From Scedosporium boydii (lineage: Eukaryota; Ascomycota; Sordariomycetes; Microascales; Microascaceae), in NCBI GenBank assembly GCA_002221725.1, contig NJFT01000294.1, positions 1-41,710 of the forward strand: a stretch of DNA of 41,710 nucleotides. Reading direction: 5' to 3'. Under the pieces are notes generated by a model. That model was given only the letters and a program-made list of their open reading frames with translations, was not told the DNA's origin and did not search any database. This document shows positions 22,901-33,625 of this stretch, one piece after another. Every line of letters starts with the position of its first letter. Positions within the stretch are counted from its first letter, which is position 1. The translations under genes were made by a program, and so were the position numbers.

Positions 22901-25417
22901 GAAGACCGATTCCGCCAGATTTTGTTTTATGTAGTAGCGGCCCTGACCACTATCGCAAGTGTTCCCAGAGAGAACTGGTCGATTGATGGGCCAAGTCTCA
23001 AAGCAGCAACATCATGAGGTGCGAATTGGCAAATTCATACTTCGCAGGACTCCCTCCCTCTCCCTCGACTACATACTCTCCGGTCTCAGTGGGATCTGTG
23101 ATCTGTGATCTGCCTGCTGTGTGACATCGCTAATGAACAAAGGTAGGGGTGTGTGTTGGCCTCTTTAGACTAGATTAGCACCACTTCATTTTCCTATTCA
23201 AGGGGGGCGGCTCTTCGGCCTCCGTTGCGCCGGGTGTGCTTCGCTTCTAATGGCCCATGACGTACCGAGAACGATCTCGCCAAAACGGCTTGTGTTGGAT
23301 TAAAGAAACAACAGATTTAGCTCCAATTTCGGACATCCACTACAGAGTGGCATGTCGCTCATTTTTGGCGTAGTGGGCTAAATCTAACAGCTTGATACCC
23401 TTGAATGTAAAGAACGGTTCTCAATATTTGGTACAATGTTTCGTCCGCCACCGCGAGGCAATAGAATACAGAGCACTTGGTCAGTCGAGCAACCCAACTG
23501 GGCTTTAACCCTGTTGACAAAGACGGGATAGAAGAAGGCCCTTGATTGGGTATTATTGCGGTAGTAGAAATGCCGGGACTACACTGACCAAATGCATCAA
23601 CGATCAACTTCACCCCCTCGTCGCGTGGGCTCGGCGATCAAGTCTGACCTAAAATCGGTCCAAACCTCATGAGGCAATCATAGCATATTACTGCTGAGCT
23701 TAGCCCGATTCGTTGGAGGACGGACGCGAATAAAACAACATTGAACCTTTAGAGTAGATAGTTTAAGGCTTTCTACTTACTATGCAGTGTAAACTGTAGA
23801 GCCACTGATGTCAATGAAGGAAGGTCCCGTCAGATCGAAACTGCTCAATTCTGGTCTGCGAGCTGAAGCATCAACACGCCGGGGAAATGGCGTTCCTGTC
23901 TGGAGCTGCAAATTCTTATCTCTAATTAACATCCAATTGATCTCTTTGCAGGACTCTGTCCAAGCTGAAAAGGCGAATGAAAATTTTCATTTTCTTGTCT
24001 ACACTCGCGCCATCATTCCCTCCCAGAGCCTTGGAGCAGCAAATGTCCCCGACGGAACACAGGCCCGACCAAGCTCCCACCTGAGCCTTAGTTGCACAGA
24101 TCCTGACGCCACGCGGGGCTCTCGTTCCTCATCTTGCCAGTTGACATGGTGTTGGCGTTCAGCGACTCGCACTCACTCCTTCACGGCCCCACATCAGCGG
24201 CACCGATGTTGATAGCGTGCAACGCAACTAAGCGAAACAGGAAGTTGAAAAAGAAATCGACGAGACGAGTGCTGCCGAGCATTCTTCGGTTCGTGTGAGC
24301 CAGGGACCTATGGGTGCGAATCTCAAATCATCTAATCTACTTACAGGACGAAAAGGTAGAGTTGCATCGTCGATGGCCCCAGAGGAGTCTCCTCCCCATA
24401 ATGGGTGCAACACTTGGTGGCGCTATCAAAAAATATGTAAGATTACCGAGAGGACACGGACGGAAGACTCTGGTTGATGGGATATTTTTCCATCTCAATT
24501 AGGTCTGCGCTATGTCGACGGTGAACCTGGGGTATCGGCTTCTACTACTGGAGCTACGAAGGACTCGAGTCCTCCAACGTACGTTCAGCAACAGGGGTCA
24601 GGGCATTTGAAATTGCTTGTCTTAACATCTCCCAAGTAAGCTCCTGTGTGCTTCGTTTGACTGGACGGAACAGAATGTCAAGCCAAGAAGTGGTACCGGT
24701 GTGACTTGACTTCGATCGGTCGACAAGATCATTTTGATCTCGGCTCTGAGGCCTCGATCTCAATGGAATCCGATCCTTGTTCCACCCACCTGCAGGAGGA
24801 TTTATTGTTGCGACTGTTCCGACTGCGGTTTGAACATTCTAATATCTTCCTTTCTAGATTCGGAAAGCTTATTGCTTCGTCTCAAGCACAGAACCCAGAA
24901 GATCACTTGTCTGATAAGCTGGGTTGTGATCACCGACAGCTGCCACGAGGAGAGCCGAAAGTCTGGAAGTATTTGTCGCAGGAATGACACGTTCTATTGA
25001 CCCGGGCTGAATTAGAGTTGCGGGCTTGGGAAATCCCGATTCCATCTTCTGCTGCTGGAAAGTGATGAGCCACATTTCCTGCCCAGCACATGGACCTTCG
25101 CTACTGAGTGACGTTGACATTCTCACATTTGCCAATTTGGTATGCTTGGATGAGGCTTGGAACTGTGATGCTTGGGTTTGTGAGAGATCTCAGTTGCTTA
25201 ATCTGTAATTGATGATTTGTCATGCCCCACCCAGCAATGCACATCATCGTGCCCCTCAGGAACGTCATCACCAAAAGGCCCGACATCGCAAAATTACATT
25301 TAAACAAGACCTAGCTCGCTCATCGCAATTCAAACGATTGATTCCCACCAAACTCTGATCTCAATTCCATCGCAGCACCAGAAGAGAACCTTCATAAACG
25401 AAAAGAAAGCCTAATTG
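19958..25417. other. 5.4-kb intergenic region, no supported gene
   Basis: It contains the sugar transporter promoter at the left, with a G/A-rich stretch at 20105-20160, and the MsrA promoter at the right. Open frames are all short, scattered over both strands, and lack domains. The best plus-strand candidate (23808-24212) has an ATG and an acceptor-like CTCTTTGCAG at about 23943-23952, but no recognisable product. No tRNA, transposase or terminal repeat was found by eye. Confidence 0.45.
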
Positions 25418-26061
25418 ATGACCTCCCTCTTCGCCCGCATCTTCCGCCCCTTCACGACAAGTACCATGGCAGCAACTCCGGCCGTTATCCCAGAAGGCGC
25501 CGAGGTCGCCACACTCGCCGCCGGCTGCTTCTGGGGCGTCGAACACCTCTACGTGAAGAATTTCGGCCACGGAAAGGGCCTGCTTGATACCCGGGTCGGC
25601 TACATCGGCGGCGCGACTGATAGTCCTACGTATAAGATTGTGTGCTCCGGCGCGACAGGGCGTAAGTAGAACAAATAGCTATTTAGTGGACGACGCTAAC
25701 TTTAAATATAGACGCCGAAGCAACCCAACTCATCTTCGATCCCAAGATCGTATCCTACCGCGACCTCCTCCTCTTCTTCTACCGCATGCACGACCCCACG
25801 CAACTGAACCGCCAAGGCCCGGATGTGGGCACGCAGTACCGCAGTGCCATTTTCTACAATAGCCCGGAGCAGGAGGCGATCGCGAAGGAGGTGACGGAGG
25901 CGGTGGGGAAGAAGTGGTGGACGGGCGGGAAGATTGCGACGGAGATTGTAAAGGCCGGAAGGTGGTATGATGCTGAGGAATATCATCAGTTGTATTTGGA
26001 TAGGAACCCGGGAGGATATGAGTGTCCGAGTCACTTTGTAAGGGACTTCTCGCCGCTGTAG
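25418..26061 (+). CDS. msrA: Peptide methionine sulfoxide reductase A
   Basis: Two exons, 25418-25661 and 25712-26061, give 197 residues. The 50-base intron (GTAAGT...GCTAAC...ATATAG) is phase 1 and restores GATGHAEA. The catalytic motif GCFWGVEH places the nucleophilic cysteine at residue 37 and the conserved glutamate at 43. RVGYIGG, FYRMHDPTQLNRQGPDVGTQ and the C-terminal YHQLYLDRNPGGYECP complete the MsrA domain. The enzyme reduces the S-epimer of methionine sulfoxide, using thioredoxin as electron donor. The first 16 residues (MTSLFARIFRPFTTST) are basic and hydroxylated without acidic residues, resembling a mitochondrial presequence. A second Met at 17 could start a cytosolic form. It converges with the BI-1-like gene. 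Confidence 0.95.
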
Positions 26062-26492
26062 TGTGAGGCGGGGAAGTTTCTGGCGAGTACAGGGAATGGG
26101 CGACGATTTGGGATGGAAATGAATTGTCTACGATAGCGAACATAATGTGTATATCACAAACCTAATTTCTGTTCGGCGAAAAAGAACTACTCGAAAGCAT
26201 ACTTGGTGTTTGATGATTTCTTTATTTACAATAAGAAAGGTCTATCAAGGAGCGCTATCTGATAGGAGAATGCTCCGAGGGCGGGGCAGTAGCTATGCCA
26301 GAGAGGAGATATTAAAACACTGGAGGGATTTGAGACGCCTTCCATAACACCAAAAAATCTAAACAGCTCCTCCCTATTATCCGCCCGCAATCCACATCCG
26401 CGACGTCGTAGAGGATCTTGTTCTTTTCTTCAATTTTTTTTTTCTTCTTGTCTTGTTTTCTTCCGAGCTCATCATCTTCGCCACCAACCCAT
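26062..26492. other. Convergent 3' intergenic region
   Basis: About 430 bases between the stops of two converging genes, with a T-rich run near 26430-26460 that lies in the 3' UTR of the minus-strand gene. No gene seen. Confidence 0.55.
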
Positions 26493-27635
26493 TTACCTCC
26501 TGTTCCTGTTGCCCTGCATCATGAGGATCTGAACCATGCGGACAAAGATGTTGAGGAAGTCAAGCTCGAGCGCGATGCTCTCGTTAACGGGATCCTCCTT
26601 GATGATACCACGCTGAGCGAGCCTAGCATGGTGCATAATCTTCTGCACGTCGTAGAGGGTGAATCCGCCGAAGAGGGCGAGACCACCGTAGAGCCAGATG
26701 CTCTCGGAGAACGCGAGGGCGCGATAGGCGGTGGCGGGGATGATCAAGGGAGCGAGACCAGAGGCGGCGACGACGCAGGCGCCGGCGAGGAGGGGACCGC
26801 CGATGTAGAGGTACTTGTCTTGCTTAGCGGTCGCGCCGACGATGGAAAGACCACCCATCATGGCGACGGTGTAGAGACCTGCGCGGGCGATGAGGGCTCC
26901 GGGGGCGTAGACGAGGAGGGGGGCGATGAAGGCGGCTTGAGTGGCGTTGAAAGCGGTCCAGAGGGCGTACTTGGGGATGTAGCTATTTTTCCATACCTGT
27001 TAGCACCATTGAGAAAAAAAAATATTTCAAGAAACTGATGAGAGATCGAAGGGGTTATAAACTCACTTGTCAGGATCAATAGCCCTAGTTCCAATCATAG
27101 TACCGAAGCTGAGAGCGAGGCCACCGATGGCGACAATCCAAGGGTTGGTAACCATAATCCTGTAAACAAATCCAGAGTTGACCATTTGCCGCGCCGTCAA
27201 GCCGATGATGCCGACACCAAGGCCGGTGTGAAGGAAGGTGTTGTTGAGATATTCCCTCTCAAACTTAGGCATGGCGCCCTCGCGAGTTTCCCGGTTGAAG
27301 ACGACATTGATGGCAAGGAGAGTGCCGCCGAAGATGGAACCGCCGATCAAGAGCTTGCGCAAGGCGCTGCCCTGACCCTGCTGCTGATACGTGGTCTGCG
27401 AACCCTGCATGTAGGTCCTCGCGCCATCACGCGCGCGCGCGAAAGAGCTTCGGATTACTAGGTTCGAGGAGAGGCTGTTGCTGGTCGCCCGCGGCGCCCG
27501 CGAGGTGAAGAAGGTCTGGGTCTTGGGAGTGCTGTGGAAGGCCCGGATGGGCAAGGTTGTGGAACATTTCGTCAAGCGGGGGAGCGTCCGCGCCACGTTG
27601 GCGGTGCCCTGACGGATAGGGCCAAGGAGAGTCAT
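26493..27635 (-). CDS. Bax inhibitor-1 family protein, GHITM-like, mitochondrial
   Basis: Two exons on the minus strand (27635-27067 and 26982-26493) encode 352 residues. The 84-base intron (GTGAGT...GTGCTAAC...AATAG) is phase 2 and joins IDPD to YIPKYALWTAF. The N-terminus (MTLLGPIRQGTANVARTLPR, then LPIRAFHST) is rich in Arg, Ser and Thr and lacks acidic residues, as in mitochondrial presequences. From about residue 95 there are seven or eight hydrophobic segments of the BI-1 (TMBIM) fold, including GVGIIGLTARQM, ATQAAFIAPLLVYAPG and the C-terminal ALELDFLNIFVRMVQILM. Human GHITM/MICS1 is an inner-membrane protein needed for cristae structure and ion exchange; a similar place is inferred here. 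The acidic calcium-sensing pair typical of BI-1 was not checked. Confidence 0.9.
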
Positions 27636-29549
27636 TTCGAGAGTCGACTTGATGTTGCTTGCGACGGGAAGCCGATTGTTTGATGATTGAGGCGGAGGAA
27701 GAAGGGGTAGAGGAGGGGTGGGTTGATTTTATGGGATCGGAAGAAGACGTGGTGAAGATCTTGGTGACGTCTTTGAAGCCTGGGATGCTCGGCAGCTAGG
27801 ATGTTTAGTAATGGCTCAATCACGTGTGGAAGCTCCTGGAAGCTCCGAGAGAAGTACGATTACAGCTGTTAACAGCCGCCAATTTCTGTCATCGGGAATA
27901 TCACTCGGTGTTAGAGACAGCATTGCACCTAACTCCGCTTGCTCTCAGATCATGGAAACACTGGGGAATCAGGCATCTTCATTACGCACATGGATCTATT
28001 GAACAATGTTTGTGGTCACTACTAGTCATCGGTGTTTCAATGCTCACATAAGCGCTCCCGCCGCTCCGTAAGTCACAGCTTGGCTTTCGCAGCAGCGGCT
28101 GTTCCCGGGATTGAGTGAGGAGCTTCTTTTGTCAGATTGGTGGACGCCGAATCCAGTCGAAGACTCGAACGGCAACAGGTTGTTACAATTCGTCTAGTAA
28201 GAAAGAAACCCAACTGATAGGAGCCAGCAACCAGCAAATGTTACCTCGGTAGATACTGAGGGTTCTTCAAGATACATACCAGTAGGCAACGGAAAGTTTA
28301 TGTTGGATTCTCCGGGTGCAACCATCTAGGGGTGGGAGTATGCACGAGAGCCATAGCGCTTAAAAGAACAACAATCCACGAAATCCACCTCTCAAAAGCC
28401 GCCGGTCATGATCTGGAGCTAGCAACTCCTACAACCGTCCATCCACCCCGGGTCAGGTCATCCTATCCATCGGCAGAGGCACTAGCACCTCCTTAGGGAA
28501 TGAGTCGATGATGGGGATTGATTTCTGACCATTCGTCGCTTGTGGAAGGACCTTGTTCGCTGAAATAGCAGTCTGAGAGATCCACAGCCAGTCGTGTAAG
28601 CGCTTGCTGCTCAGGAATCAGGATTTTGGGGACCAACCGCCCTTTTGGTCTTAATCAATCCATGGGCTTCCTTAAGGATCAAAGGAACGGCTCAGGAAAG
28701 GTAACGAAAATGAAGCTTTTTTTGCAGAAGAATTAACCATCTAACTTCCATGCATGATCGACTCCGTCTCACCGACGAGCCAGATCTTCGAGAGGAAGGT
28801 CGCAGAGAACAATAACACTGTATCATTCATTCCCAATAAAACAAAAACCATTAAAGGACCGTCCACATATTATATGGCCCTATCAAGTGTGGTACGCCAA
28901 ATATATTTATATTGGAGCCTGAGTGCGTTTCCTACATCCCATGGACAGACATGGTGCAGGCCCGCATTTAGGCTCTAAAGGTGCGGAGAATCCTGGAACG
29001 CAGCAATGGAGAAATTGAAGCGAGCAACTTTCCCGACCCACCTTCCGAACCCTGCCATACAGTAGTGCTCTGTGAGATCGCCGTGTTGCCCGGAGAAAGT
29101 CTATTGCTGACCACTATGATCGAATAGATTGAGGGGCGGCATTGGCTCCGGAATGAGGGGAAACTACCGGGCAGCCTGAGTTCGCGGAGTAGAGTGGTAT
29201 AAAGTAGCTGAGCTCCCCAGGTAAGGGGAAGCTCTCGCTTCCGGCCGTTGTCAGTAGAAAAGCATTTCAGCTCATTTTCGCCCTCAGACTTACGCGTTCG
29301 TGATCTCGCCCTCGCTCTCCTCTCTTCTGCCTCCTCGTAGTTTGCTGTGCAAACGATACTTCCAATTCTTGAGAGCCGAATCGAAAGACTAGCAGAGGGT
29401 GCGGAACTTATACAAGATCGAACGATTCCATTCTTCATCGATTTAGTTTAGTTTCCGGGATATTCGGTCTCAGACGTCCTCAGCTGCCGCTCCGTACCGA
29501 GATCCGCCAACCCCCCTTACATGCCAAATCGCTCAATCACAACGACAGC
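27636..29549. other. Intergenic, no supported gene
   Basis: The left part is the promoter of the BI-1-like gene, the right part that of the secreted peptide gene. A minus-strand frame at 29438-28968 (156 codons) is compositionally unconvincing. An AT-rich patch with TATATTATATGG-like sequence lies near 28865-28880. Confidence 0.45.
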
Positions 29550-29900
29550 ATGAGGATATCAACAAGTCTCGTCGTCCAAGCCGCCGCAAGCGCCCTCCTC
29601 GCTTCCGCTCTATCGGTTCCTACCACCAATGGCTATCTCTCCCTGTCAGAGACCAGAGCCAGGGCTGTAGCGAAACCACAGTCACCATTTACCCTGCCTT
29701 ATTCTACACCAGACACGACGGCGGAAGAAATCGAGTCAAGCCCCTTATCTTTCATCAGAAGGGGCCTGAGGGACTTTATGCATACTCTTGGTGTCGCCAC
29801 GGAAAAGCGGCCGGCGCTGTTATGTTACTGTGGTTCTGGAGTCGTTTGCTGTGATTATCCCGAGGGAGCTGCTTGCGGATATGGAATATGCAGTATTTAA
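29550..29900 (+). CDS. Small secreted cysteine-rich peptide precursor with Kex2 site
   Basis: A single exon encodes 116 residues. Residues 1-22 form a clear signal peptide: basic start MRIS, a hydrophobic Ala/Leu/Val core, and ASALS before the likely cut. The middle is a hydrophilic pro-region rich in Ser, Thr and Glu. It carries RR at 70-71 and KR at 86-87, both consistent with the Golgi protease Kex2. Cutting after KR87 leaves a 29-residue C-terminal peptide holding all six cysteines of the whole precursor (C92, C94, C100, C101, C109, C114). Their pattern is C-x1-C-x5-CC-x7-C-x4-C, an adjacent pair flanked by two outer cysteines on each side, able to form three disulfides. No known family is recognised. 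A signalling, antimicrobial or host-interaction peptide is possible; none is shown. The gene stands alone, with about 1.9 kb of gene-free DNA before it. Confidence 0.75.
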   Translation: MRISTSLVVQAAASALLASALSVPTTNGYLSLSETRARAVAKPQSPFTLPYSTPDTTAEEIESSPLSFIRRGLRDFMHTLGVATEKRPALLCYCGSGVVCCDYPEGAACGYGICSI

Positions 29901-32200
29901 AATCGGAGTACAGGCTCGAAGAGTGGCCTTTACGAAGGGAGCAGACTATTCGTGTCCGCGAGGGATGGGCCTGCATTGCAGAGTAGGGACATGGTCAAGC
30001 ATGGGATGGCGTTTTTGTATTGGCTCATTGTTGCATTGGGACGGGGCCTGTTGGCATCTGGATTCCAGGAGTCGGCGTTGGGTTATTCATTTTCAAAATC
30101 GACGGAGCAGGCAGTCAAGGCGCGTATGAAGAGACCCGGAATCAAAAAAGGCCTTTAGCTAACAAGAGGATTCAATAACGCAAAGGCTTAAATTTCCAAA
30201 GGCGTCTGTCTACATTGAGGGTATCTGCAGAGGCGGGCCTCAATGATGATCACAACTTACACTCATACCCACTCGAGACTGGGAAGTTAGTGAGATAAGC
30301 GTTCGGCTTCGACCCGAGATCGTCTCGAGTGTTCGCGTTTCATTTGATCCTGGTTTAAGAAGCCTTACTAGAGATGAGGACGAGTGTATCGACCAAGCTA
30401 AGCAGTAACATTCTGTTTTTAGAAAGTCTCCTCTTGAAGCGATGCCGTATGATGTCTTACCTTTCGAATGTGACAGGTTTGGGCGCTCTCGCCTGGACAT
30501 CCGTTTCCGCTGGTCTCTCGCCGAGATAGAGGACCTTCCCGACGTTTTACGATGGAGCCGGCACTCCTACGTCCGGGAGTATCGTCGTCTTTCGATTCCT
30601 CCGACATCTCCAAAGTAGGGTCCCTCTGCGAACCCGTTGCAGTGTGTCCGTCTCTTCTTTGCCGAGCGACACTGGGCCGATTTCGCATGCCTGGGTCGAC
30701 CAGTCGAGACTCCCGCTGAGCACAAATGATTATTAAGGTTGGAATTCCCGACCCCAGGATGCTCGGGTTTCGCCGCGGCGGTTGGGGCATGTTTCGAAAG
30801 TTACAAGGGTGAGCTGAAACAAATCTCCTGGGGCCGGGAGGACAGCGAGGGAAGCCTGCGCATGTTACTCCTTGAACGGCGCAAAATGCGGGCATTATTT
30901 CAGAAGGCAAAAAAGAGGCTCTCAACAATCCACTGTATGAAGTATATGAGTATACAAGTACTGGAACTGCTATAGGAACAATTGAATTGGATGAAGGGTC
31001 CCGAACAACGTCTTAAGCTTTGGCCAACCAGCCAACCACAGAGTCAAGGATCAAAGCATGAACACTAGCGTTGCGGATAGATAAGAGTCAGATGGATGGC
31101 TTCTGACGCTTGGCACTGCATTGTCCATTGTGCTGGATCTCAACGCCACCGACATTCCAATGCCGTTGTGGCGCTTCTGATGGATGTAACGATGTTCTGT
31201 ACTTCGTACTTGTTGTGTCTTGTTGGAGCAGAGGGGCGGGACCCTTGGTGGATCCCCCAACAAGCAGGACGTGTTTGCGGAGAGGGGTGTTCCCGGTCTT
31301 GGGGATGCAGTGTGCTCACTCTGCTGCGCGGGCATCGAACGCTCTGGGGACGAAATTGGAGTGCAGTGCAGAGAACAGGCAGGCTCGGGATGGCAGGGGC
31401 GTGTCAGCGTCCTTAGGCGAGGACAAGGCGGTCTGGATGAAGGCCAGCTGGCCCTATCGATCTACCAATCCGCCTGCTCGAAGCCCGTGTTGCCAGCGTG
31501 TCAGGAGAAGAGCTCGAGAGCGTTTCCAGCTCAAAATGCAGGAAACAACGGCCGATAGGAATATTCGTTTCGAATATTGGTGGGACAGAGCCTTGCAGGG
31601 TCTTGGCCGTCCCGAGCGGGATCAATGAAATCAATGGATCCAACGCTCCGGCGCTTATAATTGATGCGTGCTTTTGTCCCTTGCTTCGCTTGGTGACTTC
31701 TTTGCTACTTCGCAAGTTCGTAGGGCATTCATTTGACGTTGATGCTAGAGGTACATACGTCGTAGAGCAAGGTTCAACTTCAATGGCCCAAGTACCGGCT
31801 GCAGGTACTGTACCAGGCGATGGGACTGATGAGATGACCTCAATGCTGGAGATAAACAACATCAGGACTTGTTAATCCGCATTATCCATGCAAAATTCAG
31901 TGTATCTAGAAGGTACTCTTTATCCCGACAAGCTCGGACCACCTCCCCCCACTTGCTCGGAGTACCTCAGGTACCTGAACCCAGCAGCAACACCACCAGG
32001 AAGTTGCATCCAAGAGACAGCGCAGGGTCTCGATCTGTGCCTCTCGTTCAGGTTCAGCACCCCACCAAAATAGCTTTGAGCGCGGCTGGACCAGACGAGA
32101 TCGTCCTGACTGGCCATCCTCTCCAGTTCAGATTGCTCCTCGAACGTCCCGGGTCCGTTTACCATCTCAACTTCAACCCTGCACGCCTGCCCCTCGTGGA
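29901..32200. other. Intergenic, no supported gene
   Basis: Several overlapping frames of 90-170 codons occur on both strands (minus 30928-30419, plus 31110-31628, minus 31862-31413), but none has a recognisable domain and they contradict each other. No RNA gene seen. Confidence 0.4.
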
Positions 32201-33625
32201 GAACACCGCAGCCCAAACCTGACCCGGCCCCTTACGTCTCTGATCTGCGATTCCCCCACTGCCGACGAACGACGAACATTGTCCATTGATTCTAATTTTT
32301 TTCCTCTTCCTTTTTGCTTCCTTCCCTGCCGCGGCTCTACAACTACGGTTTAGCTACTCGACTACCAGACTCTTTCAAAGATCGATGAGAAAAGAGATGA
32401 TGCTGCGAAGGTCTCTTCAGCCCTTGCAGATCACCGCCTGAGCATACCCGCTTTCTTGCACCTGCTCCCGTGACACCATCAATATCCACGACCCACGACC
32501 TCTCTTGGCCCACAATCTGCATTGTTCTGTTTGCTTTTCCTCCCGGCGCTGAACCGGCCTGCACAAACTTGACGTACTGGCTTCTTCTTTCTCACAGTCT
32601 TGTTCGCCTCGGACGCAAACTGGCACCGCGCTTCTGCTTGAGGTCCTGGTCCGTGCCAATCAGTCTAAGGCTCTTTTGGCCCCCAGCTTGTCCAAGCTGA
32701 CTGCGCGAGCCGCAGCTGCCTCCGACAAATCACCCTTCGTCGCGATACTTCGCCTCTTACTCTCGGTCGAGCACGGAACCGTAAGCACACGAGCCTGCTT
32801 GCCACTCTGTCAATTTCATCTCTTCTCCATGATCTCGGGGGCTACTACTAACTCTACTCCGCTTGCAGAGCGATCAATCGCCACATTCTGATTCACTCGC
32901 TTCGAAGAGCCGGTCGCCAGTGTAACGACCAACGAAAACTTGCTTTTGAGAAGAGTATTTCCCTACTTCGCACGAGCCCTCACCGACGTCTAGCCCGCGA
33001 CCTCGTCCGATCCCTCCTCATCCGTCGATAGGTTCGAGAACGATCGAGGTTCTTTCGAGGACAGCCGAAGATTTGGCACCAGATACACAATATTTACCCC
33101 AGAATTTATTCGGCGAGCTTAAGAAACAATTATTATGAATCTAGACGTACGGAAGACCTCTACCTGAGCCGATCTTGCCCCCCAGCGTCCATTCTTATGA
33201 GCGTAGCCATTTGCGAATCCCATCCTCGTTGGCACACGGCGCGTACATACTCCGGCGTTGCGGAGTGGGACGGTGGAAGGAAGAGGAGGCAACTGACGCT
33301 GCAAAGCCCGAGTGCGCTTGCTGGCACGCTGCCACTAGATCTGGGCCCTCCATAACGGCCCCTATACCTTTTGGTCTGTAGTCGTGCGCTTTCATATCTC
33401 CGTATCCGAACTCCGTTTGCCGCTAGACCGCCGATACCCTCATCCTTCTTCTTCTTCGAGATTCCTGCGGACGAACGATTCTCGATCGAGGAGTCGATCT
33501 ACGGGTGGACTCTCAAGCTTGGATATACTCTTCATCTCTTAACGAAGACGCCGCTTTTGACACTCGCGCTCTACCCGCACTTACGCTCGCATTTACACAC
33601 ACTTTTGTCCCTACTACTAGCCATC
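32201..33625 (+). promoter_or_regulatory. Long pyrimidine-rich upstream region of the F-box/cNMP gene
   Basis: The non-template strand is C/T-rich, with tracts such as TTTTTTTCCTCTTCC at about 32296-32310. Coding content is absent. This is typical of the promoter and long 5' leader of a large fungal housekeeping gene. Several short ATG-started frames occur before the main start and might act as upstream ORFs or be removed by a leader intron; I could not decide. Confidence 0.45.

Noticed and set aside
23808..24212. Plus-strand frame with ATG and an acceptor-like CTCTTTGCAG
   Set aside because: No convincing donor, no domain, and the reading after the acceptor becomes Ser/Thr-rich and random-looking.
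26418..27038. 206-codon plus-strand frame opposite the BI-1-like gene
   Set aside because: Antisense shadow of the BI-1-like exon starting in a poly-Phe/Ser run.
28968..29438. 156-codon minus-strand frame before the secreted peptide gene
   Set aside because: Arg/Ser-rich composition without motifs; it lies in the expected promoter of the peptide gene.
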